From Halichoerus grypus (Eukaryota > Chordata > Mammalia > Carnivora > Phocidae): 64,000 nt of DNA. This document shows positions 1 to 15,546 of this stretch, piece by piece. The position numbers were made by a program, and so were the translations under genes. Below the pieces are notes generated by a model. The model had not been told where the DNA came from, made no database searches, and was given only the letters and a program-made list of their open reading frames with translations. How positions within the stretch are numbered: the first letter of the stretch is position 1; each line of letters begins with the position of its first letter. The DNA is taken from contig NC_135715.1 of the NCBI RefSeq assembly GCF_964656455.1, forward strand, positions 173,134,437 through 173,198,436. Reading direction: 5' to 3'.

Positions 1-180
1 TTAAAATCTCTTACAATCTGTGCAGGAACAGATGAGTGATATGAGTGATAAACTGTCTTGAAGGCTGTCACATTGCTTCATTTTCTTCCTCTAATTTATA
101 AACAGGAGGCAGAAGGATGCACAACTCTTCAGTGAATATAGCACTAACCAATGTTTTTAATGCTTCTACAACTTAAACAC

Positions 181-625
181 ATAAAATCATACAATATACA
201 CTCTTATCATCAGGCCTCTTTCACTTAGAATAATTATTTTGAGATTCATCCATGTTGTTGCATGAGTTAATAATTCATTACATCTTGGGGCGCCTTGGTG
301 GCTCAGTTGGTTAAGCGACTGCCTTCGGCTCAGGTCATGATCCTGGAGTCCCGGGATCGAGTCCCACATCGGGCTCCCTGCTCGGCAGGGAGTCTGCTTC
401 TCCCTCTGACCCTCCTCCCTCTCATGCTCTCTGTCTCTCATTCTCTCTCTCGCAAATAAATAAAATCTTAAAAAAAAAAAAAAAAAAAATTAAAAAAAAA
501 AATAATAATTCATTACATCTTATTTCCAAGTAGTAGTCTGTTATATAGATATACCACAGTGTGTTTAGTCATTCACCTACTGATGGCATTTGAGTTACAA
601 ACTGTCTGTCCATGGGAGACGTGAG
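181..625 (-). mobile_element. Old LINE-1 fragment split by a SINE
   Basis: 181-286 (TCATCCATGTTGTTGCATG) and 505-625 (ACCTACTGATGGCATTTGAG) read like LINE-1 ORF2/3' end sequence in minus orientation, interrupted at 287-490. Confidence 0.6.
287..490 (+). mobile_element. Can-SINE (tRNA-Lys SINE)
   Basis: Full tRNA-derived head (GGTGGCTCAGTTGGTTAAGC), CT-rich body, AATAAAATC and poly-A tail. Flanked by a target-site duplication AATAATTCATTACATCTT. Confidence 0.95.
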
Positions 626-660
626 TTGCTTTTTTGACCTATCTTTTGCCCTCATAATTA

Positions 661-861
661 TTTTTTTTTAAAGATTTTATTTATTTATTTGACAGAGACA
701 TAGAGAGCGAGCACAGATAGGCAGAGCGGCAGGCAGAGGGAGAGGGAGAAGCAGGCTCTCCACTGAGCAGGGAGCCCAATGCAGGGCTCGATCCCAAGAC
801 CCTGGGATCATGACCTGAGCCCAAGGCAGACGCTTAACCGAATGAGCCACCCAGATGCCCC
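661..861 (-). mobile_element. Can-SINE
   Basis: Inverted full-length copy: AAGATTTTATTTATT tail and GAGCCACCCAGATGCCCC head. Flanks share CCCTCATAATTA / CCCTCTTAATTA. Confidence 0.94.
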
Positions 862-1039
862 TGCCCTCTTAATTATTGACAATGACCCAAAAGATCAGCA
901 GCTCAGACCAAACTCCCCTGCATAGATGTAATGGAAAACAGACTAGCCTCAGAAAATATTAAGAAAAAACGTGCCAAGACAGCAATACGACTCAAACATA
1001 CACACAAGATATCCAGATAGCCTTTCAACAAATCAAAAG

Positions 1040-1800
1040 ATGCTCCACTGAGAATACCATTTCTTGACCATCGGAGTTGTCCAGAAGTTGACAACACATA
1101 TTTTAGGTCAGGCTCTGGGGAACAGGTACTCTCATACTTTGCTGGTTGGAAAATACCTAAAAGTATGCATTTACCCTTCACCTTCACCCAGCAATCCAAC
1201 TTCCAGGATCTACCCTGAAGATATAACTCTGCAAATATGAAACAAATATGTACAGTGTTATTCACTGCAGAATTATTTGTAATGGAAAATGTAGAAACAA
1301 TACAAATTTCTATTAAGTTTGAGCTATTACATGCGTTTGAAAAGAGGAATTTGAAATCTGTAAGTCCATAATAGTGGTATACCAAAAAATTTAATAATAA
1401 TAACGATAATAATAAATATATAGAGAAAGAAGGAATGGCTGTTGCAGAGAAGTCTTTTTATGGAAGAATATCAGCTAATAAATACAGAAGCAATTATGAA
1501 ACCAGAAAAATCAACAACCTCTCACCCTAATGTAGTAAGTGATTCAGGTAAGAATCAACAATGTTTGCAAAAATCACAATGACAAATAAGATATTCATGC
1601 AGTGCCAAAATATCACCCTGCAGATTACAGATTACATATTACTAATAAAGGAATTCAGGTCACTGTCTTACTTGGTTAACAGGTTATCTCTGGGATGAGA
1701 AGGTATAGAGCACTCGACTTTGTACCTTATGCAGTTTTATATATATGTAAAAACTAGCATGCTTTGTTTTTATAATGCTCAGATAGGTCTATTTCATAAG
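1040..1800 (+). mobile_element. Old mammalian LINE-1 fragment (L1M type)
   Basis: Plus-strand ORF2-end signature: ACTCTCATACTTTGCTGGTT, CAGCAATCCAACTTCCAGG, GTGTTATTCACTGCAG, and a 3' part GTTATCTCTGGGATGAGAAG. Confidence 0.7.
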
Positions 1801-2628
1801 AAGAAATATTCTATGTTGGAAAATTTTTTTAAAATTTTAGTTAAAAAAAAAGGAAGGAATCAGAACTTATAAAAGATATGAAAGAAATCAGCAAAATGAA
1901 TTTTTTGTAAATCAGACTTTTTAACAGCTAAACGTGCGGTTTTCAAGTAGCTTCCTGGCACACTGTTTTTCTCTTTGTTCTATGTGGATGCCCATTTAGA
2001 TTATTACGGAAGAATCTACTGAACCAGTAGGCTAAATTAGTTCACTGATTGACTTTTTTTTTTAATCTATTTCCAACATAAAAATTTACCAAAATCAGAA
2101 TAAGAGTCAAATATGTCAAACTCCGTTATGGAGTAACAATTTAGCAGTTCTGTCTAAAATTGAAGAGGTATATTCACAGTATTCAAATCTAAATTAATCT
2201 AAATTCGCTGCATTTCCACACGTTAACAAAAAAGCTCTCTCCAGACAATGATGACCAGTTTAGTGACATCTGGATTAGGGTTACTGGATAAAATACAGGA
2301 CATTCAGTTAAATTTGAATTTCAGATAAACAATAAAAAAATTTTAGCATAAATATGCCCCATGCGATATTTGGGACAGACTTATAATAAAAAATTAATAG
2401 GGCCTCCTGTTTTATTTTCTTGGTAAATCTGGAAAGCCTAATATGCATGGTAATGTTTTGGAAGTACATTTTTAAAGTTCAAATAAAGGGCAATGCTAAA
2501 TATTGAGATCGAAACTCATTACAGGATTAAGGATTGTGACTTATGAGATTTTCTCCACCCTACTCCCCCTATTCAGAGGACAAACCCAAAGACACAGGAA
2601 AAAAATACATATACATTAAGTATGCTTA

Positions 2629-4615
<1,987 letters not shown>

Positions 4616-4637
4616 TTTAAGTATTTTCTTTTCAATT

Positions 4638-4838
4638 GTTTTTTTTTTTTACGGGGAGAGAGCAGGAGTGGGGGTGGGGGGTGGGGTGGGCAGAGGGGCA
4701 GAGGGAGAGGGAGAGAGACTCTTAAGCAGGTTCCACACCCTGCGCAGAACCCTACACAGGACTCGATCTCATGAGAGCTCATGACCTGAGCCGAAATCAA
4801 GAGTCAGATGCTCAACTGACTAAGCCACCCAGCCGTCC
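4638..4838 (-). mobile_element. Can-SINE, diverged
   Basis: Poly-T, GA/GGGGTGGGG-rich body, head ending AAGCCACCCAGCCGTCCC. Target duplication ATTCTTTAAGTATTTT on both sides. Confidence 0.9.
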
Positions 4839-4881
4839 CTCATTCTTTAAGTATTTTATCCTTTTCGAAGCCCAGTTGATA

Positions 4882-5095
4882 TTTATTTATTTATTTATTT
4901 ATTTTTAAAGATTTTATTTATTTATTTGATGGAGAGATAGAGAGCACAAGTAGGCAGAGAGGCAGGCAGAGGGAGAGGGAGAAGCAGGCTCTCCGCTGAG
5001 CAAGGAGCCTGATACGGGGCTCGATCCCAGGACCCTGGGATCATGACCTGAGCTGAAGGCAGCCGTTTAACCGACTGAGCCACCCAGGTGCCCCT
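4882..5095 (-). mobile_element. Can-SINE with TATT tail expansion
   Basis: A TATT microsatellite at 4882-4905 is the expanded tail. Flanking duplication GAAGCCCA(A/G)TTGATATTTA. Confidence 0.94.
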
Positions 5096-5290
5096 AGAAG
5101 CCCAATTGATATTTAGCCATCAACTCTATTCATACAAATCAAGACAATGTCAGATATGTATCCTCAAGACTCATTTCAATAGAAATCTAATTTTTAGAAT
5201 GTAAAGGCCAGAGAACAATGCAAGACCTATTCCTATTAAAACCTTAGACAAAAATAAGAACGTGTTCCCAGTATTACTTAATGCTTTCCA

Positions 5291-5340
5291 GTGCTTTCCA
5301 GTGAATTTCTTACCAGTGCTTTCCAGTGAATTTCTTACCA
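5291..5340 (+). repeat. 25-bp perfect tandem duplication
   Basis: Two identical adjacent copies beginning GTGCTTTCCAGTGAATTTC; a shorter partial copy of the first 10 bases precedes them. Confidence 0.95.
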
Positions 5341-5775
5341 ATTCATATATATAACAGAAAAAGGAGGTAAAGCCACTAGAAAAGAAGACATAAAATATAG
5401 TATTTTGGGGCTCTAAGACAATTCTTTCATATTATTTTCACATTTCACATGAAGCTGGGATATGTTTTACAGTTGGTGGCTTCTTAAGATACAAATAACA
5501 CTGTTTGTACTTTCTTAGTAGTATATAAAATGATGGTGCATTTCACCAAAGATACATTGACTGTATCTTTGACTCAATGAAATGCATTATTTATTTTTAG
5601 ACAACATGATTGTATAGCTAAAACACCTGAAAGACTAATTTCAAAAACTGTTAGATAAAGATACAAATTACTAGATAAAGCTACAAGATCAACTTGAAAA
5701 AATAATTCTTCCATAAACCAACAATAATCCAGCTGAAAATAATTGGGGACAGAGCCCATTTAAAAAAGCAGGAGT

Positions 5776-5971
5776 CAGGGTGCCTGGGTAGCTCAGTCAG
5801 TTAAGCATCTGCCTTCAGCTCAGGTCATGATCCCAGAGTCCTGGGATCAAGCCCCACATCAGGTTCCCTGCTCAGCGGGGAGTCTGCTTCTCCCTCTCCT
5901 TCTGCCCCTCCCCCTGCTCGTGCTCTTTCTGTCTTTCTCAAATAAACAAACAAAATCTTAAAAAAAAAAAA
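5776..5971 (+). mobile_element. Can-SINE
   Basis: GGTGCCTGGGTAGCTCAGTC head, CT-rich body and A tail; short matching flanks around AGGAGTC. Confidence 0.94.
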
Positions 5972-6025
5972 TAGAAGGAGTCATCCAAAATATCTAGGTA
6001 TAACCTTAGTAAAAAAAATATGAGA

Positions 6026-6161
6026 GGGGCTCCTGGGTGGCTCATTCAGTTAAGCATCTGACTCTTGATTTTGGCTCAGGTCTTTATCTCAGGGTCATGA
6101 GTTCAAGCCCTGTGTTGGGCTCCATGACCAGCATGGAGCCTACTTAAAAAAAAAAAAAAAG
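6026..6161 (+). mobile_element. Can-SINE, short older subfamily
   Basis: Head CTCCTGGGTGGCTCATTCAG with the CTCTTGATTTTGGCTCAGG variant, lacking the CT-rich 3' body, ending in poly-A. Confidence 0.9.
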
Positions 6162-6535
6162 ATTTACATGACGAAAACCACAGACCTTTGCCAAAAAATA
6201 TAAAATAAGAATCCATTAATAGAAAGATGTGCCATGGTGCAGAGATAATATTTCAACATATTGTCAAATTATTGATAGGTTGAACACAATTCCAATCAAA
6301 TTCCCCACCAGCATTTTTGAGGGAAAAACCTAAATATAAAATTCATCTGAAAGAATAAAAGGTCATGAATAGCCCAGAAAAGTTTGGAAATGAAAATAAA
6401 TAACTATGTGCCATATCAAATATCTAAAAAAGAAAAACCTATAAAAAAAGAAAAAGAAATAAGTTTATTTAAATTACCCTACACAGACTTTCTGCTTCTG
6501 GTTAAATAGTACTCTATGTTAGAACTCTGAAATCA

Positions 6536-6736
6536 GGGGTGCTGGGTGGCTCAGTTGTTAAGCATCTGCCTTCAGCTCAGGTCATGATCCCAGGGTCCTG
6601 GGATCGAGCCCCACATCGGGCTCCCTGCTCATCGGGAAGCCTGCTTCTCCCTCTCCCACTCCCTTGCTTGCGTTCTCTCTCTCGCTGTGTCTCTCTCTGT
6701 CAAATAAATAAATAAAATCTTAAAAAAAAAAAAAAA
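6536..6736 (+). mobile_element. Can-SINE
   Basis: Near-consensus copy; 15-bp target duplication AGAACTCTGAAATCA / AGAACTCTGAAGTCA. Confidence 0.95.
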
Positions 6737-6879
6737 GAACTCTGAAGTCATGTTTGTGTTTTTCCCGACACTTCCAGGGCTATCATGGGAATATTTCTTC
6801 AAGATATGTGAGGTCGTCTCAGATGCCAATCACAAGTCCAGCTTGTTACCTGTGCTTCTGACCAACAGGCTATAAATCA

Positions 6880-7720
6880 GAGGTTCCCATGAACCTTTCC
6901 TTGGATTTGCTTAATTTGCTATTGTGGCTCATAGAACTCAAGAAACTAGATTCCTCACTAGATTACAGTTTGTTATAAAAGATGTTGGGGAGGGGCACCT
7001 TGGTGGCTCAGTCGGCTGGGCGTCTGCCTTCGGCTCAGGTCATGATCCCAGAGTCCTGGGATCGAGCCCCACATTGGGCTCCCTGCTCGGCGGGAAGCCT
7101 GCTTCTCCCTCTCCCACTCCCCCTACTTGTGTTCCCTCTCTCACTGTGTCTCTCTCTGTCAAATAAATAAAATCTTAAAAAAAAAAAGGATGTTAGGGGA
7201 TATGAATCAATACACTGGGCAATGTCCTGAACAAAGAAGCTTCTGCCTCTGTGGAGCTTGAGACTTGGCAGGGTGTCACGTGAAAGTGTTCTGATTTACC
7301 AACCCTGTCCTTTTATGTTTTTATGGAGGCCTCAGTATGTAGTCCTGACTGATTAAATCACTGGCACCAGTGACTGAGTCAACTTTTAGCCCCCTCTCCT
7401 TTGCCCAGAAATCAGTAGGTAAGACTGAGGTCCAACTCTCACCAAGGTTGGTTCCCTACCAACTAGCCCATACCCATCTTTACAGGATTTCCAAAAGTCA
7501 CCTCATTAACATAAACTCAGTTGTGGTTGAACAGGACTTGTTATGAATAACAGACACCCATTTCACCTGTGTGGCCCTGAAGCCTTTTCAGGAATTAAGA
7601 CAAGAGACCAAATATTATAACAAAAGATTCTCCCATTGCTCTTATTGCTCAAGAAATTCCAAGAGCCTTGGGAACTATGAACCAGGAACCAGAGACAGGC
7701 CAAAATATATACTCATTACA
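6880..7720. mobile_element. LTR-like old repeat (ERVL class likely)
   Basis: TATTGTGGCTCATAGAACTC, TTTTATGGAGGCCTCAG, GACTGATTAAATCACTGGC and GAACCAGGAACC(A)GAGAC resemble an old LTR I recognise in outline but cannot name. A SINE is inserted at 6989-7188. Confidence 0.45.
6989..7188 (+). mobile_element. Can-SINE
   Basis: Near-consensus copy inserted in an older LTR-like repeat; flanks AAAGATGTTGGGGA / AAGGATGTTAGGGGA. Confidence 0.95.
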
Positions 7721-8264
7721 AATCACAACATCACAGTCCTTAATGATTATGGAACTACCACGTTATCCCTATCTACCTGGACTTTTTATGTGAGGGAGAA
7801 ACAAACTATGTTATTTAAGTTCCTGTTTTTGCAATCCTCTCTACACTGAAACAGCCAGCCACAACGAATATAAAGCTTTATACTACTACTTAAAGTTGAA
7901 AGCTGGGAATGTCTGCAAGATTTTGACTTAGAGATATTAAGAATATAAAGCCTAATCCATATTAGGGTGAAGACCCTTTGGGTTGGAATTACACTCATTC
8001 TGTGGTTTTCATCATAAATATGTCTTTGATAGTTTTTAACAAAAACCTTGAGTTACTCAACCTCAGGAGTTGAATATCACCACCTATGAAATATAACTTT
8101 CAATCCAATGATATGCATGCATGCTAATTAGTTGTTAGTCAGAAAGAATGTGGACTCTGTCTGGCATTCTCCCTGAAGATTTGACAAGTTAATGAAAAGG
8201 CCCTTACAACAGATTTAACAGATTCATTTCTTTAAAACTAAGTGTGAGAGTTTTTTTTTTTTTT

Positions 8265-8440
8265 TTAATTTCAGGAACAACTTTGTAGCTGTATCTTTGT
8301 ACAGATTCATAATAATTTTCTCATGATAAATTCCTAGAAATAAAATTATAAGATCAAACCATACCCATATTTTACAAATGTTGTCAAATTAGTATCCAGA
8401 AATGCAACAATTTACATTTCTGTGTTGTATGCAAGTAAAT
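8265..8440 (-). mobile_element. Old LINE-1 fragment
   Basis: ATAAATTCCTAGAAATAAAA, then TTGTCAAATTAGTATCCAGA and TTTACATTTCTGTGTTG, matching a LINE-1 3' end in minus orientation. Low-divergence details cannot be judged. Confidence 0.5.
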
Positions 8441-8512
8441 CAGGGTAGTAAATGCTGCTGACATGGAGTTTCTGAGCCCCTAACAATTCTCTTTCAAGAT
8501 TCTCTATGATCT

Positions 8513-8703
8513 AGGGGCGCCTAGGTGGCTCAGTCGGTTAAGCCTCTGCTTCTGCCTCAGGTCATGATCTCAGGGTCCTGGGATGGAGTCTGGCATCAGG
8601 CTCCCTGCTCAGCGGGGAGCCTGCTTCTCCCTTTCCCACTCTCCCTGCTTATGTGGTCTCTCTCTCTCTCTTTGTCAAATAAATAAAATCTTTAAAGAAA
8701 AAA
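8513..8703 (+). mobile_element. Can-SINE
   Basis: Full copy 60 bp from the PECR exon 3 end; 16-bp target duplication AGATTCTCTATGATCT on both sides. Confidence 0.95.
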
Positions 8704-8749
8704 AGATTCTCTATGATCTTTAAATAAAGAACCTTGACTTTTTGGGTTA

Positions 8750-8929
<180 letters not shown>

Positions 8930-9090
8930 CTAAAGAAAAATGTTAAAAGTAAACTGGTTAATAACCTAACTTGCTACTTGGACTGACAGCTTACTGTAGG
9001 AGAAGAAAGAACTTGCAGTCTGTCACAGTAAATGGTATCAGTAACAGTAACTGAAATCAGGTTAAAATTAACACTAAGAAATGACTTAAA

Positions 9091-9215
9091 AGGGGCACCT
9101 GTCTGGTTCAGTTGGTACAGCATGTGACTCTTGATCTTGGGGTTGTGAGTTCGAGCCCCATGTTGGGTGTAGAGATGACTGACTACTTAAAAATAAAATA
9201 TTTAAAAAAAAATAG
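9091..9215 (+). mobile_element. Can-SINE, short older subfamily
   Basis: CTCTTGATCTTGGGGTTGTG type ending GTAGAGATGACTGACTACTT; target duplication AAGAAATGACTTAAA on both sides. Confidence 0.92.
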
Positions 9216-9435
9216 AGAAAAGAAATGACTTAAAGGGGGAAAGGCACAAAAAGTAATCTCGCTGAGGCCACATCCTTGCTTAGCTTCCTTGTTTCTTTCT
9301 GTCCCCTCCCCGGGGAGGTAATACACTCAATAAATCATTAGCAAAAGAATTTCTTTTACAGGATCTGCTTCTAGTTAACCTCATCCAAGACAGCCACCAT
9401 AGGAACATCTGAAGCACAGGTTTAGGAACCACTCA

Positions 9436-9726
<291 letters not shown>

Positions 9727-9734
9727 TCAGGACT

Positions 9735-10350
9735 TTGCCTCTGGTTAAGATGGACCATCAATAACTGAGTTTACCCTCCAGACAAAAACAACTAAAAAAC
9801 TGGTCAAAGTATAATGCAGGATGGTTTTCAGGCACTGGACATGGCGTAGCATGGCAGGCACAGCGATCTCAGAGAATGGAGACAAACAACATGAGCCCTG
9901 TGATCATTCCAGCACAGGGAGGAGGAGGAACCCTTTCCCACCCCCAGGAAGAGATGAAGTTGGGAGTCCAGGGAGGCCAAGATAGCACTGGAAATAGTAT
10001 TCCAACCAGGCAAAACCTTGTTTGAAGGCGCACTGGGTAAAATACTTAGAAGCGTATGGCCTCAGTAGTGAAGCAAAATTAGCCCTAGATGAAAGGCCAT
10101 TCAGGTCAACATTTAACATATAAAGTATCAAACTGCTTCCATGTTACTTAATAACAGAAGTAACAACCTCTGTGATGCAATTAACACAGAACAAAGCTCA
10201 AGAATATTTAAATGAATATAAAAATAACCAGCGTCCTACAAGGTAAAATTCAAATGTCTAGCAGTCATGTAAAGGAGCAGGTAAATACAACCCATAATGA
10301 GCAGAAAAGTCAGAACCAGAAATGGCAATGATGATATAATTAAATAAACG
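9735..10350 (+). mobile_element. Old LINE-1 5' UTR-like fragment in PECR intron 1
   Basis: Includes GTAAAATTCAAATGTCTAGC and ACCCATAATGAGCAGAAAAG, characteristic of old mammalian LINE-1 5' ends, with TAGTATTCCAACCAGGC-type sequence before it. Confidence 0.55.
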
Positions 10351-10748
10351 AGTGATAAAGAGAAAAATATGAAGTCTTCCCGCGTTTCCTCATTAGGTAA
10401 TACACATAGGATGGATTCATTTTAAACACAACTATAAAGAATTCCATAGCATGTTTCCACAGGTCTCCTTGTTCCCTACCTCGAGCACGTTATCTTTGAT
10501 TCTGTCTTCCCTTTAGTTTACAAACAGTGGTTTCATCTTTCAACGCGTCTCCAGCATTTCTCAGAAAGAACTCTTCCTTTTCCCCCGCGGTTTCAATGTC
10601 GCCCATATGTACAGAATCTTGGCTTGGCAAGTCCACGTCTCCCAGCCCTGCCTAATACCTCCCGGGTCCCGACCCCACGTCACACCAGTGTGACCCATGG
10701 ATCTGCGGACCCCTGGATCTAGGTAGCCTGACCCAGGGGGGCTGCTCA

Positions 10749-11420
<672 letters not shown>

Positions 11421-11485
11421 TGAGGGGGAATCTGGCCTCCAGATCCTTTCCGCCCCTGGAAGGGACGCTGCGCGCTGAGGTGTGT

Positions 11486-11512
11486 GTGTGGGGGGGGGTA
11501 GGGTGGGGGGGG
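11486..11512 (+). repeat. G-rich tract
   Basis: TG repeat running into G(9), TAGGGT and G(9): four or more G runs on the plus strand, able in principle to form a G-quadruplex just past the CpG island. Confidence 0.85.
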
Positions 11513-11771
11513 GATGCAGTTGCAGTTATCCACAGAACCAAGATAATAAATGATTTTAAAAATAAACTCGAGCCCACTTCCACCTCATCTCCCTTTCCCC
11601 ACCCAGGAATGAAGGGAAGAGGTAACCTTTACCAGATTTAAGATCTAATCCATTTCAACCGGGCTGCATAAACTGATGAATCCAAGGGTGTGTGTTTCCT
11701 GCAAGAAGGCTAATGTAGGTGTGTGAGATCCTATCTTCTAGTTCATTCCTTATGCAGGGAAGCAAGCATTC

Positions 11772-11794
11772 TGGGGGGGGGGGGGAGGGCGGGA
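11772..11794 (+). repeat. Poly-G tract
   Basis: G(14) followed by AGGGCGGG; second G-rich run in the start of TMEM169 intron 1. Confidence 0.85.
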
Positions 11795-12210
11795 TTTCTC
11801 ATCCGCAGTTTGATGCCCAGTAGCAGTGAGTTATTATTCAGATTCTCCTCGGTATTGTTCATCTAGCTTCATACTGTCAACCCACCAGAGAGAGCTTACA
11901 CCTGGACTGGCCTAGGGAGACTTGGCTTAAGAATTTGGCAGATCTAGGGAATGTGGGTGGTGCTGTGGTCTTAATCCAGGGAAGATGCTATTTCTGTCTG
12001 CTGTCAGAGTACTGTATTTTCCCCTACAAGGTATTAAAATGATGTAAAAGCAAATAAATGCCTTCATTCTTTTCTTGGGCCCACCCACCAGCTAGTTATT
12101 CACAAAGTGAATTAGAAATGGGTCTTGTTAAAAGTGGAATCAGACATCACCTCCTCTCTGATATTCCATCACCTTACCCTTCTCTGACCTCCTTTAAGAA
12201 ATACTTGCCT

Positions 12211-12382
12211 TGGGGCACCTGGGTGGCTTAATCGGTTAAGCATCTGACTCTTTATTTCGGCTCAGGTCATGATCTCAGGGTTGTGGGCACGGAGCCTGCT
12301 TGTGGTTCTTTCTCTCCCTCTCCCCCTAACCGCCCCCCACCCTCCTGTGCTTTTTTCTCTCTCTAAAAAAAAAAAAAAAAAA
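12211..12382 (+). mobile_element. Can-SINE, partly deleted
   Basis: Head GGGGCACCTGGGTGGC; the middle is shortened (GGTTGTGGGCACGGAGCC). Flanks ACTTGCC on both sides. Confidence 0.92.
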
Positions 12383-13585
12383 GGAAAGAAAACTTGCCCT
12401 TCTATTTTTGTTGATGACAGATTCCAATCTATACTCATTAAAGAAAGGAAGACATCTCTTCCACCTTCTGCTTCCCATTTGCTAGATAGAGCTTTGAGTC
12501 CAGTGACAAAGTATTTTTTTTAACAGGATGAGAAATAGTGACTGAGTTCTAAGGGCTTTCTTATTCCAGAAAATTCCATGCTTTCTTTCTTGAGAGCAAA
12601 GAACACTCTAAGTTTCTTTTAAAGATACCTTTATCAAAGATAAAATTTAATGTGGTTGTGATCTGGTCTAGACCTATGGATTCACAGAGCTCTGCCGGGG
12701 TGGGTTAGTGTGGGCCTGGTTCTACTGTAGCCTTTGTATGGCAGCTGAGGGGACTGAGGGATTCTGCAGTCCTCCAGTGAAAAGGTGACTGGACTGGCTT
12801 TAAGCCGGTTTTGCCTGCTGAGGATGACAAGGAGCCATTCCTTGGCTGCAAGGAAGTTGCAGTCTGAACAGTCAGCAAGGCTCTTTCTCATAGTCCAGAG
12901 AGAGTCTGTGATTCAGATAGATGTTGGGGTCTCTTTGAGAGATCTGTTAAAATGAAAAGGCATGTGCTGTTTGCCCCGCCTCTCTCGCCTCAGTCAGGGT
13001 TTGAAAGTCTGCTAACCCCAAAAGGCCTAGAGGTACAGCAACAGAGGCTCCTTGTTTCTAGATTTTAATTCTGGTTCCTGGTTGAGTCATCACTTCAGGA
13101 GGCATCCATGCCACGCTACATTGATGTTCCTTTGGCCGAATCAAATGCTACCCTGCACTCTGCATCACTGCCCCCTTTGTCCCAGGGAAAAAGGCATCTC
13201 CTGGGCCATGATCCTTCCACACTCCCACTCTGTCATACTCTGTTAGCACAGACTCCCTTCATCTTCTGGGATGCTCTTGCTGCTCACCCAGCTTCCCACC
13301 CCTCCCCCACCCCATCTGCCTGGTAACTTCATTTTCTTCCTGCCTCAAAACAGCTGCTGGCTCATACTGACAGGGGCCTGTGAGATTCTCAACATTCAGC
13401 CTCACTGAATCTTGGTGCTAGAAGAATGTCAATGAGGCATGTAGCCACCCCCCACACCCCCACCTTGAAGTAAGAGCAGTTCGGAACTGAACCAGCTCAC
13501 ATAACCAATCCACACCACATGCCAGGTACTGTTCAAGGCGTGGAGGATACAGTACAGTGGACAGTACAGTTAGCTGTCCTTGCCT

Positions 13586-13788
13586 TTTTTTTTTTAAGAT
13601 TTTATTTATTTATTCAAGAGAGAGAGTGCGCGCGTGCGAGCATGAACAGGGGAGAGGCAGAGAGAGAGAGAAACGGAGAAGCAGACTGTGGAGCAGGGAG
13701 CCCAACGCGGAGCTCCATCCCAGGCCCCTGCGATCATGACCTGAGCTGAAGGCAGATGCTGAACTGACTGAGTCACCCAGGCGCCCCT
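13586..13788 (-). mobile_element. Can-SINE
   Basis: Full minus copy; target duplication CTGTCCTTGCCTTT on both sides. Confidence 0.95.
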
Positions 13789-14561
13789 GTCCTTGCCTTT
13801 GTAGAGTTTTTATTCTAGCATGTAGGTATGACGGGAGTGGGAATAGGGCCACCCCTATTCCCTATAAACAATCAAAAGATCAGAGAGTGAAGATCCAATT
13901 TTACAGCTCTTAAGAATATGGAGATGCTCAAGTTCCTTGTAACCCACCACCCTCACTACCAGGAACTGTTTCCTCTGTAGGCAAGCCAGATGCTTCTAGA
14001 TGATGAACCAGCCTCAATGTGAGAGCCTTTCAGGACAGGTAGGTTGAGCAGTGACAAGAGAGATGCTGCTTACAGGACCATGAAGGAACAGGATGCAGTC
14101 TAACTCATAACCAATTCACAGCAACTGGCTAGAGGTTGGGAGTTTTAAATTGCTGTTCCATCATTGCTCCAATCACTGACATCAGCCTGAGCCAAATTCC
14201 CTTCCACCTTTACACTGGTGAGACTCTCTTCCTGAGAGGGGCTAATGGTGATTTTCGGTGGTAAAAATGGTAAGCATTTTATTTCCTAGCTGGCGTAGGG
14301 CATCTCGTGGTGGTAAACCACAATGCTGTTGGAAGACTATGGCCACCTCAGACAGGTGATATGTGGCCCTTTGGGTGACAGAGACAGAGATGAGAGAATT
14401 GAAAGAGCAGTAAGGTGGGAGCAAGGCACAGTTCACTGTGTAATAGTAATAGTAGTAAGTTAACTTGAAAATGATCATACTCTACCCTTCTGGCCCCAAT
14501 TCAGGTTCTTTGGAAGAGGGAGATGTGACCATAAGGGTAAAGGTACAAAAAACAACTCTGG

Positions 14562-14742
14562 GGCACCTGGGTGGCTCAGATGGTTGGGCGTCTGCCTTCG
14601 GCTCTGGTCGTGATCCCAGGGTCCTGGGATCGAGTCCTGCATTGGGCTCCCTGCTCCTTGGGAAGCCTGCTTCTCCCTCTGCCCCTGCCTCTCTCTCTGT
14701 GTGTCTCTCATGAATAAATAAATAAAATCTTAAAAAAAAAAC
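14562..14742 (+). mobile_element. Can-SINE
   Basis: Full copy followed by A-rich DNA; flanks ACAACTCTGG on both sides. Confidence 0.94.
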
Positions 14743-14999
14743 AACAACAACTCTGGAGGGAGTGGGGAATTAAAAAAAAACAAAAAACAAAACAAAAAAA
14801 CCCAAACCCCTGATTGTTCTTAAATCAATGGCACAGGGCGCCATATGATCACACCTGATGCAAAGGATGCTGGGAAATATTATCTTTAGGAAGGAAGTCA
14901 TGTGACCAGCGGAACCCTCCATTGTTGGAGGAGAAAATAGATACAATTATACCATAACAGGGTTTATTAAGCATAGAGGAACTTTTTAATGTCTCTCTC

Positions 15000-15119
15000 T
15001 TTTTTTTAAGATTAAAAAAAAATTGTTTTAAGTAATCTCTACACCCAATGTGGGGCTTGAACTTACAGCCCTGAGATTAAGAGTCACACACTCCATCCAC
15101 TGAGCCAGCCAGGCACCCC
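15000..15119 (-). mobile_element. Can-SINE, short older subfamily
   Basis: AAGTAATCTCTACACCCAA type with head GAGCCAGCCAGGCACCCC; flanks AATGTCTCT on both sides. Confidence 0.92.
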
Positions 15120-15349
15120 ATAATGTCTCTTTATTAAACTTTTCTTCAGTCTCAGTCTTCGACAAAATCAGGCTAATCTTTAATTGCTACCAGTTCAAAC
15201 TCCCCCCCCAACCCAAATCATTAATCCAGTTACTTAAAAATTTGTTTATTGAACATCTGTGTGTTGGCTTACTTATATGGTACCATTTCCTAGACCTTAC
15301 AGTCGAGTAGAGGAGATAGAAAATACAGAAGCAAAATAAGAAATAGAAC

Positions 15350-15546
15350 TTGGGACACCTGGGTGGCTCCATTGGTGAAGCATCTGCCTTCAGCTCGGGT
15401 CATGGTCCTGGGGTTCTCGGATCGAGCCCCCATGTTGGGCTCCCTGCTGGGCAGGGAGTCTGCTTCTCCCTCTCCCTCTGCTCCTCCCCCTGCTTGTGCT
15501 CTCTTGCTTGCTCACTCAAATAAATAAATAAAATCTTAAAGAAAAA
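15350..15546 (+). mobile_element. Can-SINE
   Basis: Full copy; target duplication AAGAAATAGAACTT on both sides. Confidence 0.95.

Noticed and set aside
287..360. tRNA-like promoter boxes at SINE heads (here and in about 40 other places)
   Set aside because: They are the tRNA-derived part of Can-SINEs, with no mature tRNA fold or anticodon context; not counted as tRNA genes.
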